Shown piece after piece: positions 40,110 to 53,400 of a DNA stretch of 64,000 nt; the first letter of the stretch is position 1, and the number at the start of each line of letters is the position of its first letter. Under the pieces are notes generated by a model. The model did not search any database. It saw nothing but the letters and a program-made list of their open reading frames with translations, and had not been told where the DNA came from. Source of the stretch: Motacilla alba alba (Eukaryota > Chordata > Aves > Passeriformes > Motacillidae); contig NC_052046.1 in NCBI RefSeq assembly GCF_015832195.1, forward strand, positions 39,398,911 to 39,462,910, written 5' to 3'. The translations under genes were made by a program, and so were the position numbers.

Positions 40110-40245
40110 AATGGTTGGTTGGTTGATTGGTTGGTTGGTTGGTTGGTTGGTTTCTTGCTTGCTTGCTTGCTTGATTGGTTGGTTTTTCTTGGTTTTTGGT
40201 TTTGTTGTTTTGGTTTTTTTTGTATGGAATTTAGGGATTTTTTGC
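40110..40245 (+). repeat. GGTT/GCTT tetranucleotide repeat passing into a G/T-only tract
   Basis: GGTT units, interrupted by GATT, run from about 40110 to 40151. About five CTTG units follow, then GGTT again, and finally a tract of almost only G and T. Open frames on both strands across it are repeat artefacts (runs of W, L, V, G on plus; N, Q, P, T on minus). Confidence 0.95.
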
Positions 40246-43200
40246 TTGTTCGTTTTTCAGTTTTCTTAAATGTGAGCAGGAAAAGATGAAGTAAAATCAT
40301 TACTTGTTAAAGTTATACCTTGTTAATGTATTGTTGCCTTTTGACCTAGAAGACTATTCATACCTTAGTACAATTTTTCTGAAATTGCTTCTAACTACCT
40401 CTGGCCAGACTTAGAAGCACACAGTTCATGTAGCTCACTGACTGTAATAATCAGTTATATTTATTTATCTGAGAAGTAATATGAAGAGAGATTGGTATAA
40501 AGATATATTTTATTTTAGCATAAAATGAATAAACATATATTTACCTCTGGATGAATTGGGAATGTATTTTGGTCCAAAACAGGAATAAAGCTTGAATTCT
40601 TGTCTCCGTTCTCTAGCATTATTCCTGAACAATTCTGTATGAAAAGTCCTTATAAACATAAAATATATTGTGCCTTAAAAACAATGGAGAAGAAAATGTT
40701 CTAGGTTTAAATGAATGAATATACTTTTAATAGTTAAATTCTGCATGGTCAAAATAGTCCATGTTTCATACTCCTTAATAGTGAACCTATATTGTGCTAA
40801 ATCAAGTAAGGGCATTTGTTCCACTTTTTAAAAATATGCAATTTAGAATATCAAATTTACAAGAAAAATATTATGTAGATACTATGGACTTGTTGTGTAA
40901 GTTGTTGTCTCCCAAAATAATTAAAAATTATTAAAAAAGAATAAATAAAACCAGTTATATATGTCTTTTGAAAAGACAGCTTAGAAATATATTATTAGTA
41001 GAAAAAAATTATAACAGAAAATCTCTGAAAATATGCAGTGCTGTAGGATGACATCAGTGATACTGACACTGGATTCATTCTAGGGAGCAGATGGATTAAA
41101 TTAAGCACTATTATTTTGTCTCTGAAGTCCAGTGGACAGATGCAGCTGAATCTCTGCGCCAATTAATTTCTGTCTATAGCCTTTGCAAAATTTCAGCCTT
41201 TCTGCTTTATTAATAAATATTTGCTTTTCCACAGTAAAATTTTGTCTTCAGTGGTTGCATGAAGAAAGCTTCTAACAACAAAATATCTGTTCAGTTGAGA
41301 TATGGCAACGGATACTGAAATAAATTAACAAGGGAAAAATTCCAACCTTTACCATTGACTAAGCATTTGGAGGAATTTATGAAGAATAACATCTATAGTT
41401 GGGGAAATTTAAAAAAAATCTGTGAAATCAAAATATCTTGAAGTTATATGTGGGACAGAACTTCAATTTTTCTGGGTATCGCAGAAGTTTAACTTAGTTT
41501 CACTGGTCATAAGAGAGGATACAGACAATAAGCAACTTTACACCGATTCATGAGACCAATGTCCGGTTTGCCTCTGAGGAACAGACAGCTCTTCAGATGT
41601 CAAATATTTTTATCCATGTCTGAAGTTTTAAAACTGTGATACTAATATTTAAAGTCTAAATAGTCAAAACAAGCAGTGAGTAGTTACATTTATTCAGAAT
41701 ATAGTTCACACATTGGTGAGAAAGTATCAAGAGCAATAAATTACTTGAAATTAATTGAAAATTTTATTTAAGTTGTTGACTAGTTTCATGCTAATAAATT
41801 AAAGAAAGAACCTAAGCCAATAATTCAGGAAAGCTTAAATGAAACAATTTTGGCTTGAAATTTGTGGAGACTCCATGCATAAAAACTGCCAGAATGCCAT
41901 TAAAATATTTACTTCATTTCATCTATATGCTAAGCAATTTTGATAAATTTATTCATGACACAAGTTAAAGAATCAAATTTTTTATACTCCTGATTTAAAA
42001 ACGGATACAGGGGAATCTGTTTTTTTACAAGGATGACCTGAGTGGAGAGTTTTCTTCAACTGGATTTAAATTTCATTGAGAAATTTTGGATATACTATGG
42101 AAATTACTCTTTTACGTCATGAAGGAAATCAAATTTGGTGCTTACAGTTGGGTTCCTTCAATTCTTAAAATATATTTATAAACCTCAAATCCTATGTCTG
42201 AACATCATTTTACCCTCAGCGTCTTTGAGACAATCATAAAGAAGTTAATTAAAAATATTTTAATAAATGAGTCTGCAAAAATAACCTTGTATCAAGAGGG
42301 TTTTTTTTGCCAGTGAGCTGCTTTGGCTCTGGTCATACACCCTGTACAAGGTAACAGGAGGAAAACATCAAGAGAACGAGTGTTGAGGACAGGGAAATTA
42401 GTGACTGGCTTTCAGAGCCCACTGAAAATACATACCTGACTGTGACTCAGGAAGTCAACTGCAAAGTAACTCATCCAATTTTTAAATTGCAATACAAAAA
42501 AGTGAAACTTTGCACTTTCCTGAGAATTGGTAGAAGACATGGTCATGAGAATAAGACTGCTGATGTAGAGACATATTTCCCCAGTTTTTCATGTCTTCAC
42601 AGAATGCTTCCAGGGAGAGGTATATAGGAAAATATAATGGTATAGCTACTATTCATTTATTTATTTCAAACGTTCTTTTAAAAATAATTTATCAGATGTT
42701 TGCGCTTAGATCAAGAGGACTTTGGTTGCAAAATAATGTATTTAAGGCTTCATAATTTGTACAAATCTTGTGCTAATATACAGTGTGCTGCTTCAACAGT
42801 GTCCTATTTGACAGTTTAAAAGTAGTGACAGGTAAAAAATCTTTTCTGCTACTACCATATGTCTTTTCTCAAGATTATGAGAAATTTGACACATTGGAAA
42901 AGCTTTTCCATGTTTTGAATATTAAATCACAGGACTATGAGAAGTTAAGAAATAGGAAAGACTTGAGACAGTATATTAGGAAATGAAACATACATTCAAC
43001 AGTGTCCTTCTGGGGGTGAGTAGAGGGTAGATGAACTCTCCTGCTGTTGTAAGGAAGTTGTGCCTTCACAGAGCTCTAAGCTAGATTCTTCAGTGTGAGT
43101 TACTTCAAACAAATAGGGCAAGAGAAGCTTAGAAATGTAATTTTTGTAATGTATAACTTGTGTACAGGATTCCCCTTTTGTCAGGTAATATTACAGATCT

Positions 43201-43735
43201 CTGACAGATCTGGAGATACAAAAACACCCCAAAGGTTCTATGGCCAAGAAAACCTATTAGATGGAAGGAGAGAATAGCAGCTACAGCTGTAGAAAATATT
43301 TGGATGATATCTGAACTTCTCCCTCACTTCACACAAGGTCTTCCACTGCCTTTTGCATGGCTGCTTTCTCCTTCAATTTCTTTTGCCTGGATTTGAACTA
43401 TCAGATCTCTAGTGGCCTGATCCATTCTTCATTTTGTCGTATTTTCTTTCCCAAAATATTTCATGTACTTCAGAAAATTCTGCTTTTCTGAAATTACTTC
43501 AACCTTGTGTTTCCAGCACAATTCCATATTTGCACTGCCTCCTCTCTGCATTTTGAAACAGGTTGCAAAACTTTGGCTGAAGCAGTGCAATGAATTCTCT
43601 TTCTCTGCTTTCGTATGTTTTCCAAGCAATGAATTTTATCAGTGGTCCAATTACAAAGGCAGAAATACAGGATGGCCATCTTTGAAGAATGTGATTCAGT
43701 TTGGGATGATGCTTCCATTATAAGTAAAAATAAAA

Positions 43736-43800
43736 GTTGGGGTTTTTTGTTTGGCTTTGTTTGTTTGTTTTTCTTTGGGTTTTAGTTTAGTTTTGTTTTT
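43736..43800 (+). repeat. G/T-rich (GTTT)n-like tract
   Basis: Almost exclusively G and T with repeated GTTT and TTTG words; C is nearly absent on the plus strand. Confidence 0.85.
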
Positions 43801-44017
43801 ACCTCAGGTAATGGATGGGATAAAGAATAGAAACTGATGAGAAATGGAACAAAAATAAAAGGTCTATTATATTTACCTGGAAACCAAATCACTGGGACCT
43901 ATGGTTCTACTGCACCATCTTAAAATAATGGACAGGAGAACTAATTGTTTGGTTCTGAGCTAAACACTTTGGGCACACTAAAAGAAAGTAATTGTTGTGC
44001 TATTTCAATACTGAATT

Positions 44018-44058
44018 AAAAAAAAAAAACAAAAAACAAAAACCAAACCAAAACCAAG
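44018..44058 (+). repeat. A/C-only tract
   Basis: A run of 12 A passes into AAAAAAC and AACC units with no G or T until 44056. It has opposite strand polarity to the G/T tract about 250 bp upstream. Confidence 0.85.
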
Positions 44059-45361
44059 ACCTTCAAAATAGAACATGCTGGGGTTTTTTTTGAGTAATTT
44101 TCTGTGTCCATGGGATCTCTAGATCAAGTCCAAAGAAACTGACTGCATAAAAGATGAGTATTTACCTTTAGTACGGATCTGCTGATTAGGATGGCAATAC
44201 TAACTTATGTATAGTTTAAAAGCCACCACAATTCTAATAATAAAAAAGGTGACCATAAAAACCCCAAACAAAATAGATTTAAAAAAACACCACCAATGAA
44301 AATTAACAAAAAATCAGGAAGCTTTTAATAAGAAATTATTATGTCAACATCTTTAAGAAAACTTCTGGAATATTTAAAAGCACCTAATAGTAACCCCTAT
44401 AAAAGGTTTTGGTCTAATGAATATTGCCTTATGATAAAGGTTTGAGAAAAAAAAAAAAATTAAGATGGCATGGTTTCCCAGCAAGGTAAAGGATGCAAAC
44501 TTGAAGCAAGAAGAAATTCTTCAGAAGACTGAAGGTATTTCCTAAAAGAAAAGAAATAAAAAGAATCATTAACTCTCTCAAATTTAATTAAAAATAATTT
44601 TAAAATTAAGAATTAACAAAATAAATATAATATTAAATCCATTCTCAAGCAGAGGGAAGCATGCCACAGAGTCAGTATAGCCAACTGATTGCCTGGATAT
44701 CAAAAAAAAAAAAAGCAAAACAAACATTCAGAGAAGATAAGAGCTTTGCAGTGAAACTTAATGTATTTTTTGCATTAAAGTCTTCTGTGGGAATAAAATC
44801 TCACATTCAAGAAACGTTTTTCATTGGGACTTGTCAAAGTATATATCTGTGAATGAAATGACAACACACGAGGCAATAAATGATGAAAGGAATAGCCAAA
44901 AATTTTGGCAGATCCAGATAGCAGCAAGACTAGAGGCCTGTAGGAGTCCAAAGCAGTAAAATATCTGCTAACAGTGTATGATGAAAAAGTATAGAACTGC
45001 TTACATATAAGTATAAAAATAAATAAGCTAGAGCTCTTTAGGCAAGAAAAAGAGGCAACTTGTTCATAGATTGGGAGACATATCAGATTTCTACAGAAAG
45101 GCAGGATGCCTGGAGAGAAAACAGCTGCTTACTGTCATTTTTGGTGCATTAACACATGAACTAAAGGTATCAGGAACAAATACAAAGCAGAAGATTTTTC
45201 ATTCTGAACTAGTAACCATGAAAAACTAACTGCCAAAGTTTGAAGCTTACAGTTCAACTTCTTTGAAAAGAAATACATGCAGGATCCTGTACCACACCAA
45301 AAAAATACCAGGGAGTCTTAGGTTTAAAAATAGGCAGCTTAAGGATGCTGACATCGAACTC

Positions 45362-45364
45362 TGT

Positions 45365-45402
<38 letters not shown>

Positions 45403-45450
45403 TGACAATGTATGTATCCCAAATATATATATATACATATATATATATAT
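45362..45450. repeat. (GT)n and (TA)n compound microsatellite
   Basis: Fifteen uninterrupted GT units at 45371-45400 follow an interrupted GT stretch. About 20 bp later an AT run with one interruption covers 45423-45450. Minus-strand frames rich in TH and YI are repeat artefacts. Confidence 0.95.
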
Positions 45451-48400
45451 GCATGTACAGCCAAATATAACCCATATATATCCATATATCCCTAACAAAA
45501 AGTTAAATGAGGCAATATGAATATGGAAATAGTGGGCTATAAGAAAATTACACAGTCATCCTATATCTACAGCAGACAGCAATGAAATACATAATTTAAG
45601 AAAATTAGGGGCAGAAGATTCTGTGTACATGTTAGGAGCTCAGAGAGAATCATTTATTTTCCAGGAACAGCAAAATAGGCTTGACATTTTTAAATAATAT
45701 ATTGTAGCTGAGATGAAGAAGCTTTCAAATATGCATCAATGCACACCAGCCTGAGCAGACTGCAACAAACTAAGTCAATAGAACACTCAGTGAAGGAGTC
45801 AATGTGATTTGCAGTGTTCCTGGTAGAAATGTCATTCAAAATTGATGACAATATTTCTGACCAAATCCTGTCTTAAAATAGTCTTTATCATTCTTTCTTT
45901 GACACTACATCTGGCGGCTTTTGACCCTTCTCAGAAAAGTCTCATTTCCAGCTGAAGGATAAACTAATCCCATGGCAATGTCTGAAATTAACTTAATGAA
46001 ACTGTAGGAAGACAAAGGTACTTTGGAAAGTCCTCTGCAAAATAAATGACTGTGAGCTAACAATTAGAATCTTAGTACTTCAGCTGCTACTGAAATGTAG
46101 GAGAAATAGCTCCTACTTTTTTTTTCAATTTTTTCTTGCTCACAGATGGAAGAATCTTTAATCTTTATGTTCTAAATTACTTTGGAACCTTTATAAAAAT
46201 AATCACAGATGCTACAAATGCCATTTAGAATATAGCATTATTAAGCCTTTTGGTTTTTGGCTGGCAAATTGCTCAGTTTGCTGTAAAAGCCCACATTACT
46301 TTCCATAAAAATGTTACTTTATTGTTACCACTGCGAGCATTTTGCACAAGGAAATTATTTCTGCTACCTATAGCTAGAAGTGTAGCTGGTACAAAACTGC
46401 TGTGCTGTACCATGGAAATCTGGCTTTTGGTGAACTTATACTTGGCATTTGGAAATACTTGGTTTGCACTCTTTCTGTGGTGAATTCCAAAGCAGCAGGC
46501 AGGACTCCCCAAGCCTCACAGGAGACCCTGAGGAAGGAAGGTGAAGAAAGTAATGTACATGACTGATGGAGGCCAGGGTTGTGAATATATTACTCCTTAT
46601 TTAGAAATCAAATCCCTTTTGGTCTCCAACTTCCTATATGCTAACATCTGCTACCAAAATACTGTGTTACTGGTCAGTTGCACATAACAGAAAGAACTGA
46701 ATTTGGCTGGTAAACATATCAATACAGAGTAATATGGCTGTTTATGAGAACATTCAGATCAGTAATTTATACGAGCCTGATACAGAGCAGAGGGAATATG
46801 AGCACAGAGGTGTCTTCTTAAACAGCCTTCCGGATGAGCTCAGCCATCAGCTCTTGTGGCTTGGTCATTCTTTTGGACCTGTGGTGGCTTAGTGCTAAAA
46901 TCTTACGACCCTTCCTCCTCCCTTCCATTCATGATTTTAGAAAATAACCCTATACATTTACCATGGAGATTTTGATGGCAAGGGGGCTTAAATTCTTCAT
47001 TCTCCTACCAAAAATGTGCAGAAGTGGGGAAAATACATATATCCAAAATGATAATGTAATGTCACTATGATAATGTAAGAAATATTTAATCATAAGAATA
47101 ATACAATGCTAAGAATGAATAAATACATCAAGTGGGTTGCTACAGAGCCCCCTTTATTTGATCAACAGATTTCCTATATATTACAAATAACTTAGCCTCA
47201 GACCTACTTGAAAGGTTTGGTCAAGATGACAATAGTATATAAATAGTATTACATACAGTATGTACTATACTACATATATAGTAAATATATAGACTATTAT
47301 ATATAAATAGAAAATCAAAGTTAGCTGAGGTTTACTGAAAGAAGCTGAAGCTTCTAGATGGTGGAATGCTAATCTGTGCAATAACAGATTTAAAAATTAC
47401 TCAGTTTAAAAATTACTCCAAGAAAAATGAGAAGCAATTTTGTCCTATGTGACAAAATAATTACCTAATACATAACTCACAAAGTTACAATACTGCTAGC
47501 ATTTCAAACTTTTAAAGAAACCCAACCAAGCAACTAAACAAAGCAGTTAAATTAAGTCTAAAATGAAACCCTTGTAAAAATGAAACTTAAAAAATACACA
47601 GTGGCAGAGCATGAGATTAGTGGGGAAGTACCCCTAAAAGCTAGATGGCACAATATGGGCCAGTTAAAAACCCCCAAGTATTTCATCATAGCACAAACAG
47701 CTTAGCTGCAACCGAAAACCGAATCCATGTGTATTGTGTTCCTGTATTTAAGGCAGCTTAATATTTTTCATAAAACTTACAATTAATAAATATTTAAAAC
47801 ACTTTGATCAGACAGCACTTGCTAAATACTTTTTAGGAAAAAATGTAAGGCATGTTTTAAAGTTAAAAACCAGATGGCTGGAGAGAAGAGTGGAATATCT
47901 GAGAAGGGTTGTAGTGAATTGCTGTAGCTGACTAGACTCTCTTAGAGTCCAGTGCAGGGATTGTCATAAAATTAAGAAATTTCAAAATTGTTTGGGCAGT
48001 TTTATGGCTTTTTAAATTGTCTTTTTTTTTTTTTTTACAGGAAGAATATTGATCATTGAAAATGTTTATTCATGGTGTATAAGCCAAAGCTTGCAGAAAT
48101 AATTAAGTATTTATTAGATCTGCAGGATGCAAATGTTAATTGTGGCTTCAGCTTGTTCTTTCACGACTTGTATCACAATAAAATGATTAGGAAATGCTAA
48201 TTCACCTGCTGGCAGGCAACGTACTCACAAGCACCATCTTCTTTTCAGTCATAAGGGAATTAAGCATAACATTCTTCAATACAGAGTAGAACATGTTTTT
48301 TCAACCTCTTCTTCAATCAAGTCATATTTAGTGAGTAGAGATCTGTTTTTATCTGGCAGTGACCTAACCTCCCTTTGAAGTTCTCTTTAAGGAGAAATAA

Positions 48401-50273
48401 TGAACTCTTCCTTTATGTAGTGAACGCAATATGAAATCAGACTGATGTATCCTACGGTTTTCCTAGATGACCTTATTTACATTTGTCATTATTGTAACTA
48501 TAACAATTTACTGATTTATACTGCAGATTTTAACATTTTTGAATCAAGTTTTAGGTCAAGGAGCTTTGCTAAGTTCATGCTCAAGAAAAAAATAAAAAGA
48601 CACCTCATTTATTTGGAAAAAAAAATGTTCTCCTTGAGGGAGTGTTTGTCCTGCAGTGCTTGAGAATGGGAGGAATGGAATGGAAGAAATGACATCACAT
48701 TGCTATGAATAGCAAAATAATTCACTGCAGCAAATTTTTTTGTAAGAACTGGATGACTTGCCAGTCATTCATAAATAAGATATTCTTTAGAGTTCAAGTG
48801 TTGAAGAGCACCATTTGTTTTTTTCTTTTTATTGACCATTTGCTTAAACTTTCTTTAAGTTAATGTACGTGTATATCTGATAAGTAAACCAGCTTTGATA
48901 TATGCCTTCAAGTAGAGCATTCCCATGCTTTAATAGAGTATTAACGATCTGTCTTTCACAAATGTTTCTAATCTCTCAGATTATGTTTTAATAAGGTGGA
49001 AGGAAACATATCTGAATCAAAAGAGAAAATCTTAGAAAATCCATGAGACACCGTGACTGGACATGGCATAAACAAGACTTTTGAGGTAGAGCTGCCTAGA
49101 TTTTCTTCTCATGTGATGATAGTGGTGTCCTCAAATAAGAAAAAGTCTTCTACAACAAAAATTTAAAAAAAAAAATTCATCCCCTCTGTTCTTGTACTTC
49201 TGACAGGTTTGATTATATTTCTGCATCTGCCTTATTGTAAACTCTGTCTGGTGTTTACTATGAAGTCTGTAGCTGCTGAGATTTAGTGGTCTGCTCATCT
49301 ATATATTTTCTCTGCCTGCCTTTGGAGAGAAGTTCTTTTGGTCAGTGATAACTGTGTCAATCTTTTCTTGTCTTACAGATCCTTTAAAACCTTCTTTCCA
49401 TGCATAGGCTCATTTTTAATCCTGAAGAGACAAATATCTTTCCCCTCTTTCACAAGGTCTCAGACAGCCCAGACATAAGTATTTCAGGTTTATAACACAG
49501 GAAGTGTGCTTAAAAATATAAACAGATTTAGAATATGTTTAAAAATATTACCTGTGACAGATATAAGCATGAACACTCTCTGCATCCTGCCAAAAGGACG
49601 ACTTGCAAATAGGTTTTAATCCATTGTTTCAGTGTCTTTTTCTAGTTCAAGAAACAAATTCTTACAAGCTAACTTAGTTTAGCAAAAATCAAATGGGAAT
49701 GTGTCTGTATGTCTGCTCTCTGATATGAGGTGCAAAGACTGGTGTCAAAAACTGAAACAATTTTCAGAAATTACCGCTATAATTTGGGCAGAATATCTTG
49801 AGCATGCAGATTTTCTTCTTAAGAACTCTATGAAATCAGCACAATATAAAATAACTGCACAAACATGGCAAACCATTAGGTATACTCCCATCTGCTCCTC
49901 ATGACTTATTTCAGTTTGCCTTCAAAAAAGCTTGACAAAAATGTCCTACTGAACTTTATTCATATAAAGTCCAAGAACTTCTAACTGTGACAACAAAGGA
50001 TCTTTTTGCCATTACTTCAAAGTAAATAGTTCGTTCTGAAGCAGCTCCTTCTAGCAGAAAAATCTTTTATATAGGACACATTGCTCCCCTAGATTTTTAG
50101 ATAATGTAAGTGATATGAGATAATGAAATTAACACTGGGTCTGCTAAAGATTGTGTTTATTTTTTAAATGAAATTATTTTTAAATGACTTGTTAAATTAT
50201 TTTCTCATGAGATGAGAGATTTGGAGGTTTTACTGGATAATGTTTAAACTCAAACAATTCATATGTGATGTAT

Positions 50274-50400
50274 ACATATATATATGACATGATATGATAT
50301 TTTTTCTTATATTTTATTTATATATATATGATCTTATGTTTTCTTTTTTTATGTAAGTTTTATATATATCTATATCTATCTATATATATAAAATCTTATA
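50274..50400. repeat. AT-rich low-complexity region with TATC units
   Basis: Several short TA runs and a TATATC/TATC patch (about 50365-50388) in nearly pure AT sequence. Imperfect, not a single clean microsatellite. Confidence 0.8.
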
Positions 50401-53400
50401 TGTGATCTTACATTTTTATTTAAGCCGTTATACAGATATAGGATAAAGTTTTACTGAAAAAGGACAATTTTAAACTTTATTCAGACTCATTGATTATGGT
50501 TAGACATATATAAAGACTATTTGGATTCAAAGACCTTGTTTTTGGAGTGCATTTAGCCATCTGTTACACAAAGGTCTTCAAGACAGGATTTTTTTAATAA
50601 ACACTACCTATTACAGACATTTAGAGCATGAAAAAAGTTATCTTGAATAAATGCCCTTAGATCTTTTGAGAGAAACCTCAGAAATATTTGCATCAGTTAA
50701 ATACAAATAATAATAGACAGCAGCTGATTTACAGCCCTAATTTACAACTCCTAATATTTATCAGACTTATAGCTGTGTATCTACATCAGCACAGGAAAGT
50801 ATTCCAGGCACACATATGTCAGTTCAACTTCCAGAAGAGCTGCGCACTCTTGGGGCCAGCCTGAATGGATGTCCCTTTTTACACTGAGATGGATGAGAGA
50901 ACTTTAGCACTTTTTCTAGGACTGACATTTGATCTAGCTTTAGACTGATAAGAGAGAAAGAAAGATAATGGTCAAGTTAAGCCATTTTTCTTTAAGTCAG
51001 AAGTCACAGGTTTTGGGGGCTTACGATTTGTCTCTTGACTCCTTGTTTTCTGCAAGAAGAATAAAAGGTCTGAAAGGCAAGGTTTTGAACTTTGCCATAA
51101 GAAATTCTGTTTCTGGATTTGTGATTTGACACACACCTAGTTTCAAAGGAGCTATATACCATCATTTTGGAGAATCCTTTTCCCCGTTGACTTCATCAGA
51201 GATAAAACTGTGCCTAAGGAAACAACTAAGGAAGTCCTTTAGAAATCAAACACATGTCTTTCTAAGATGTTAAGCTTGAAAAACATCACAGGAAAAACTC
51301 AGAGACTAAAAATATGAAGGCAAAGGTACTTACTGAAACCCAGGAAAAGCAAAATAGCTAAAAATGAGAGTTTGTTTTAAAGTAAATGGTTAAAAGCATG
51401 AGTCTTTCAGATAGGTAGATTCAAAGTACGTTAAGTATTCAATCAAACATGCTTTTTTTATTCTACAAAGTGTATTTTCAGTCTGCTCATGTCATTCCAG
51501 TAGAGAAATATTCTGAAAACCACTGTGGTGTGTTATTTGGTAAACTCTTAACCTGAATAAGGAAACAAACAACACTGACTTCTCAAAAAGCAGTTTCCAC
51601 TGTAAAAAGGAGAACTGAAGAAGGTGTTAACCTGTTTAAAATAGTGCAGCCCATAGTCTCAGCAACAGGGTAGGTTTATCTTCTTATATCTGACTATCTG
51701 ACATAATACAGAAAAGTAGTGAATTACTAAGACACAGTCTTAATCTTCCAAATAAGTTCTTAGCACCTCTGTGAAGCATTACACTGTGGACTGTATTATT
51801 CTGGAGAAAGACTCAGTGCTCAGTCATAATCAGATGAATACTTTAAGACAGATGGCATTTCTGGTGAGAAGAGTCAAGCTGGCAGCTGCATAGGTAGGTG
51901 CATAAGAATGCTTTTTAGTTGGTATGGTATTTTGAGCAGTGTAGCTGAGCTATGCATGTTTCTCGAGTGCATAGAGGAAAAAAAAAATCTTGAGACAAAA
52001 CAGTAGGATGGTCTCACCAGTGCCAAGTAGTGGGCCAAGGTAATTTTGTGCTTGCTGTTGGTCACTGCTCATAGAATGAAATAACAATATTATTGCTGCT
52101 CTATACATACTTGAGATGTCTAAGGAGTATGAAACTAATTGGGTTAAAAAACTGGAAAACCTGGGAATAATAGAAGTACTTTTTCCTTTAGTTTTTGTAG
52201 CAGTAAACTTCTCATTTTTAGGAAACACATTAAGATTTTGTTCCTGAAAAAAGTAGCTTAAGTGTATTCTTAATTAGAACTTTAGTAGTCTCTGATGCTG
52301 CTTTATGAATATCGCAGACCAGGATAGTTTTATTCTAATTTTTAACATGGGTATTTTGAAAACACAAAATTCAAAAGCCAAAATAAGACCTAATTTGGTT
52401 AACATAACTTGAAAAAAAACCACCAAAACTTTTTTAGTTTTGATATATTTGATGTATTTGTTCAGGGGATTAAAGGTCAAATTCAATGGGAATTTCCTCA
52501 TCACTGTAGTTAGCTGCTCCACTGAATATCAAAATAAGATTTCTTATATTTGGTGATTTTTTTCCCTTTCAATTAGGCATTATAAAACATATGAAATTTC
52601 AGATTGTCTTAATCAAAAATCAGGGTCAAAAGTAATAATTTTGCTAAAATGAAGAAGAAAGCAGCTGTTCATTATTTATTATTAGTCAACATGGAAGAAG
52701 CAGGGTGATGTAATTATCACAGACATGACTCTGAAGAAAAATACATTAAAAAATAGTTCTTTTATTTTTATATCCTGTTATGTTGCCCTATGGAGAAATA
52801 CATTACTGTAAGATTCTGACTGGCCAAAGAAATTCCTTTGATGACACCTTCAGTGTGGCCACATCCTTACAATGGACTTTGCAACTCCTCACTATCAAAA
52901 TGTATATTGGCAATATAATGTTGAATGTATGATTTACAGCAAATCCTTCAACTTAATAGAAGTCATGTTTGATTTTCTCAAATCTGCACAGGTTTATTAA
53001 ACCTTGTGGCCAAAATGAACACAAAATTATTGGTGTGCTATGCACAAATATTTCCATACACCTGGAGAATTTTGACCCCAAGATTTTCTAGTAATTCTCT
53101 CAATATTTCTGCGAGGTAAATGAATCTCACTTCTTTCAGAACTGAGATTCATCTTAAGAGGTGTAGCTCGACTGAAAATCCTGAAAATAGAGACAACTAA
53201 ACAACTAGATTATGAAGTCCTGGGAACCTTTGAAACTCCAAAAAGATTTCATAAATCAATGTATTTTATTCTGATAGTATATGCCCTTAGTGAAATGGAT
53301 TCTTGAAGGAAGATTTTCCAAGCCAAACATTGGAGACAATGTTTTCCATGGGAAGTATCTTTTTGACTAAATCTGTCAAATTTAGGGAAACCCTGCCCTA

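Noticed and set aside
40049..40300. Open frames on both strands with Gly/Leu/Val/Trp or Asn/Gln/Thr/Pro repeats
   Set aside because: Artefact of the GGTT tetranucleotide repeat.
45247..45520. Frames with Thr-His or Val-Cys repeats on both strands
   Set aside because: Artefact of the GT and TA microsatellites.
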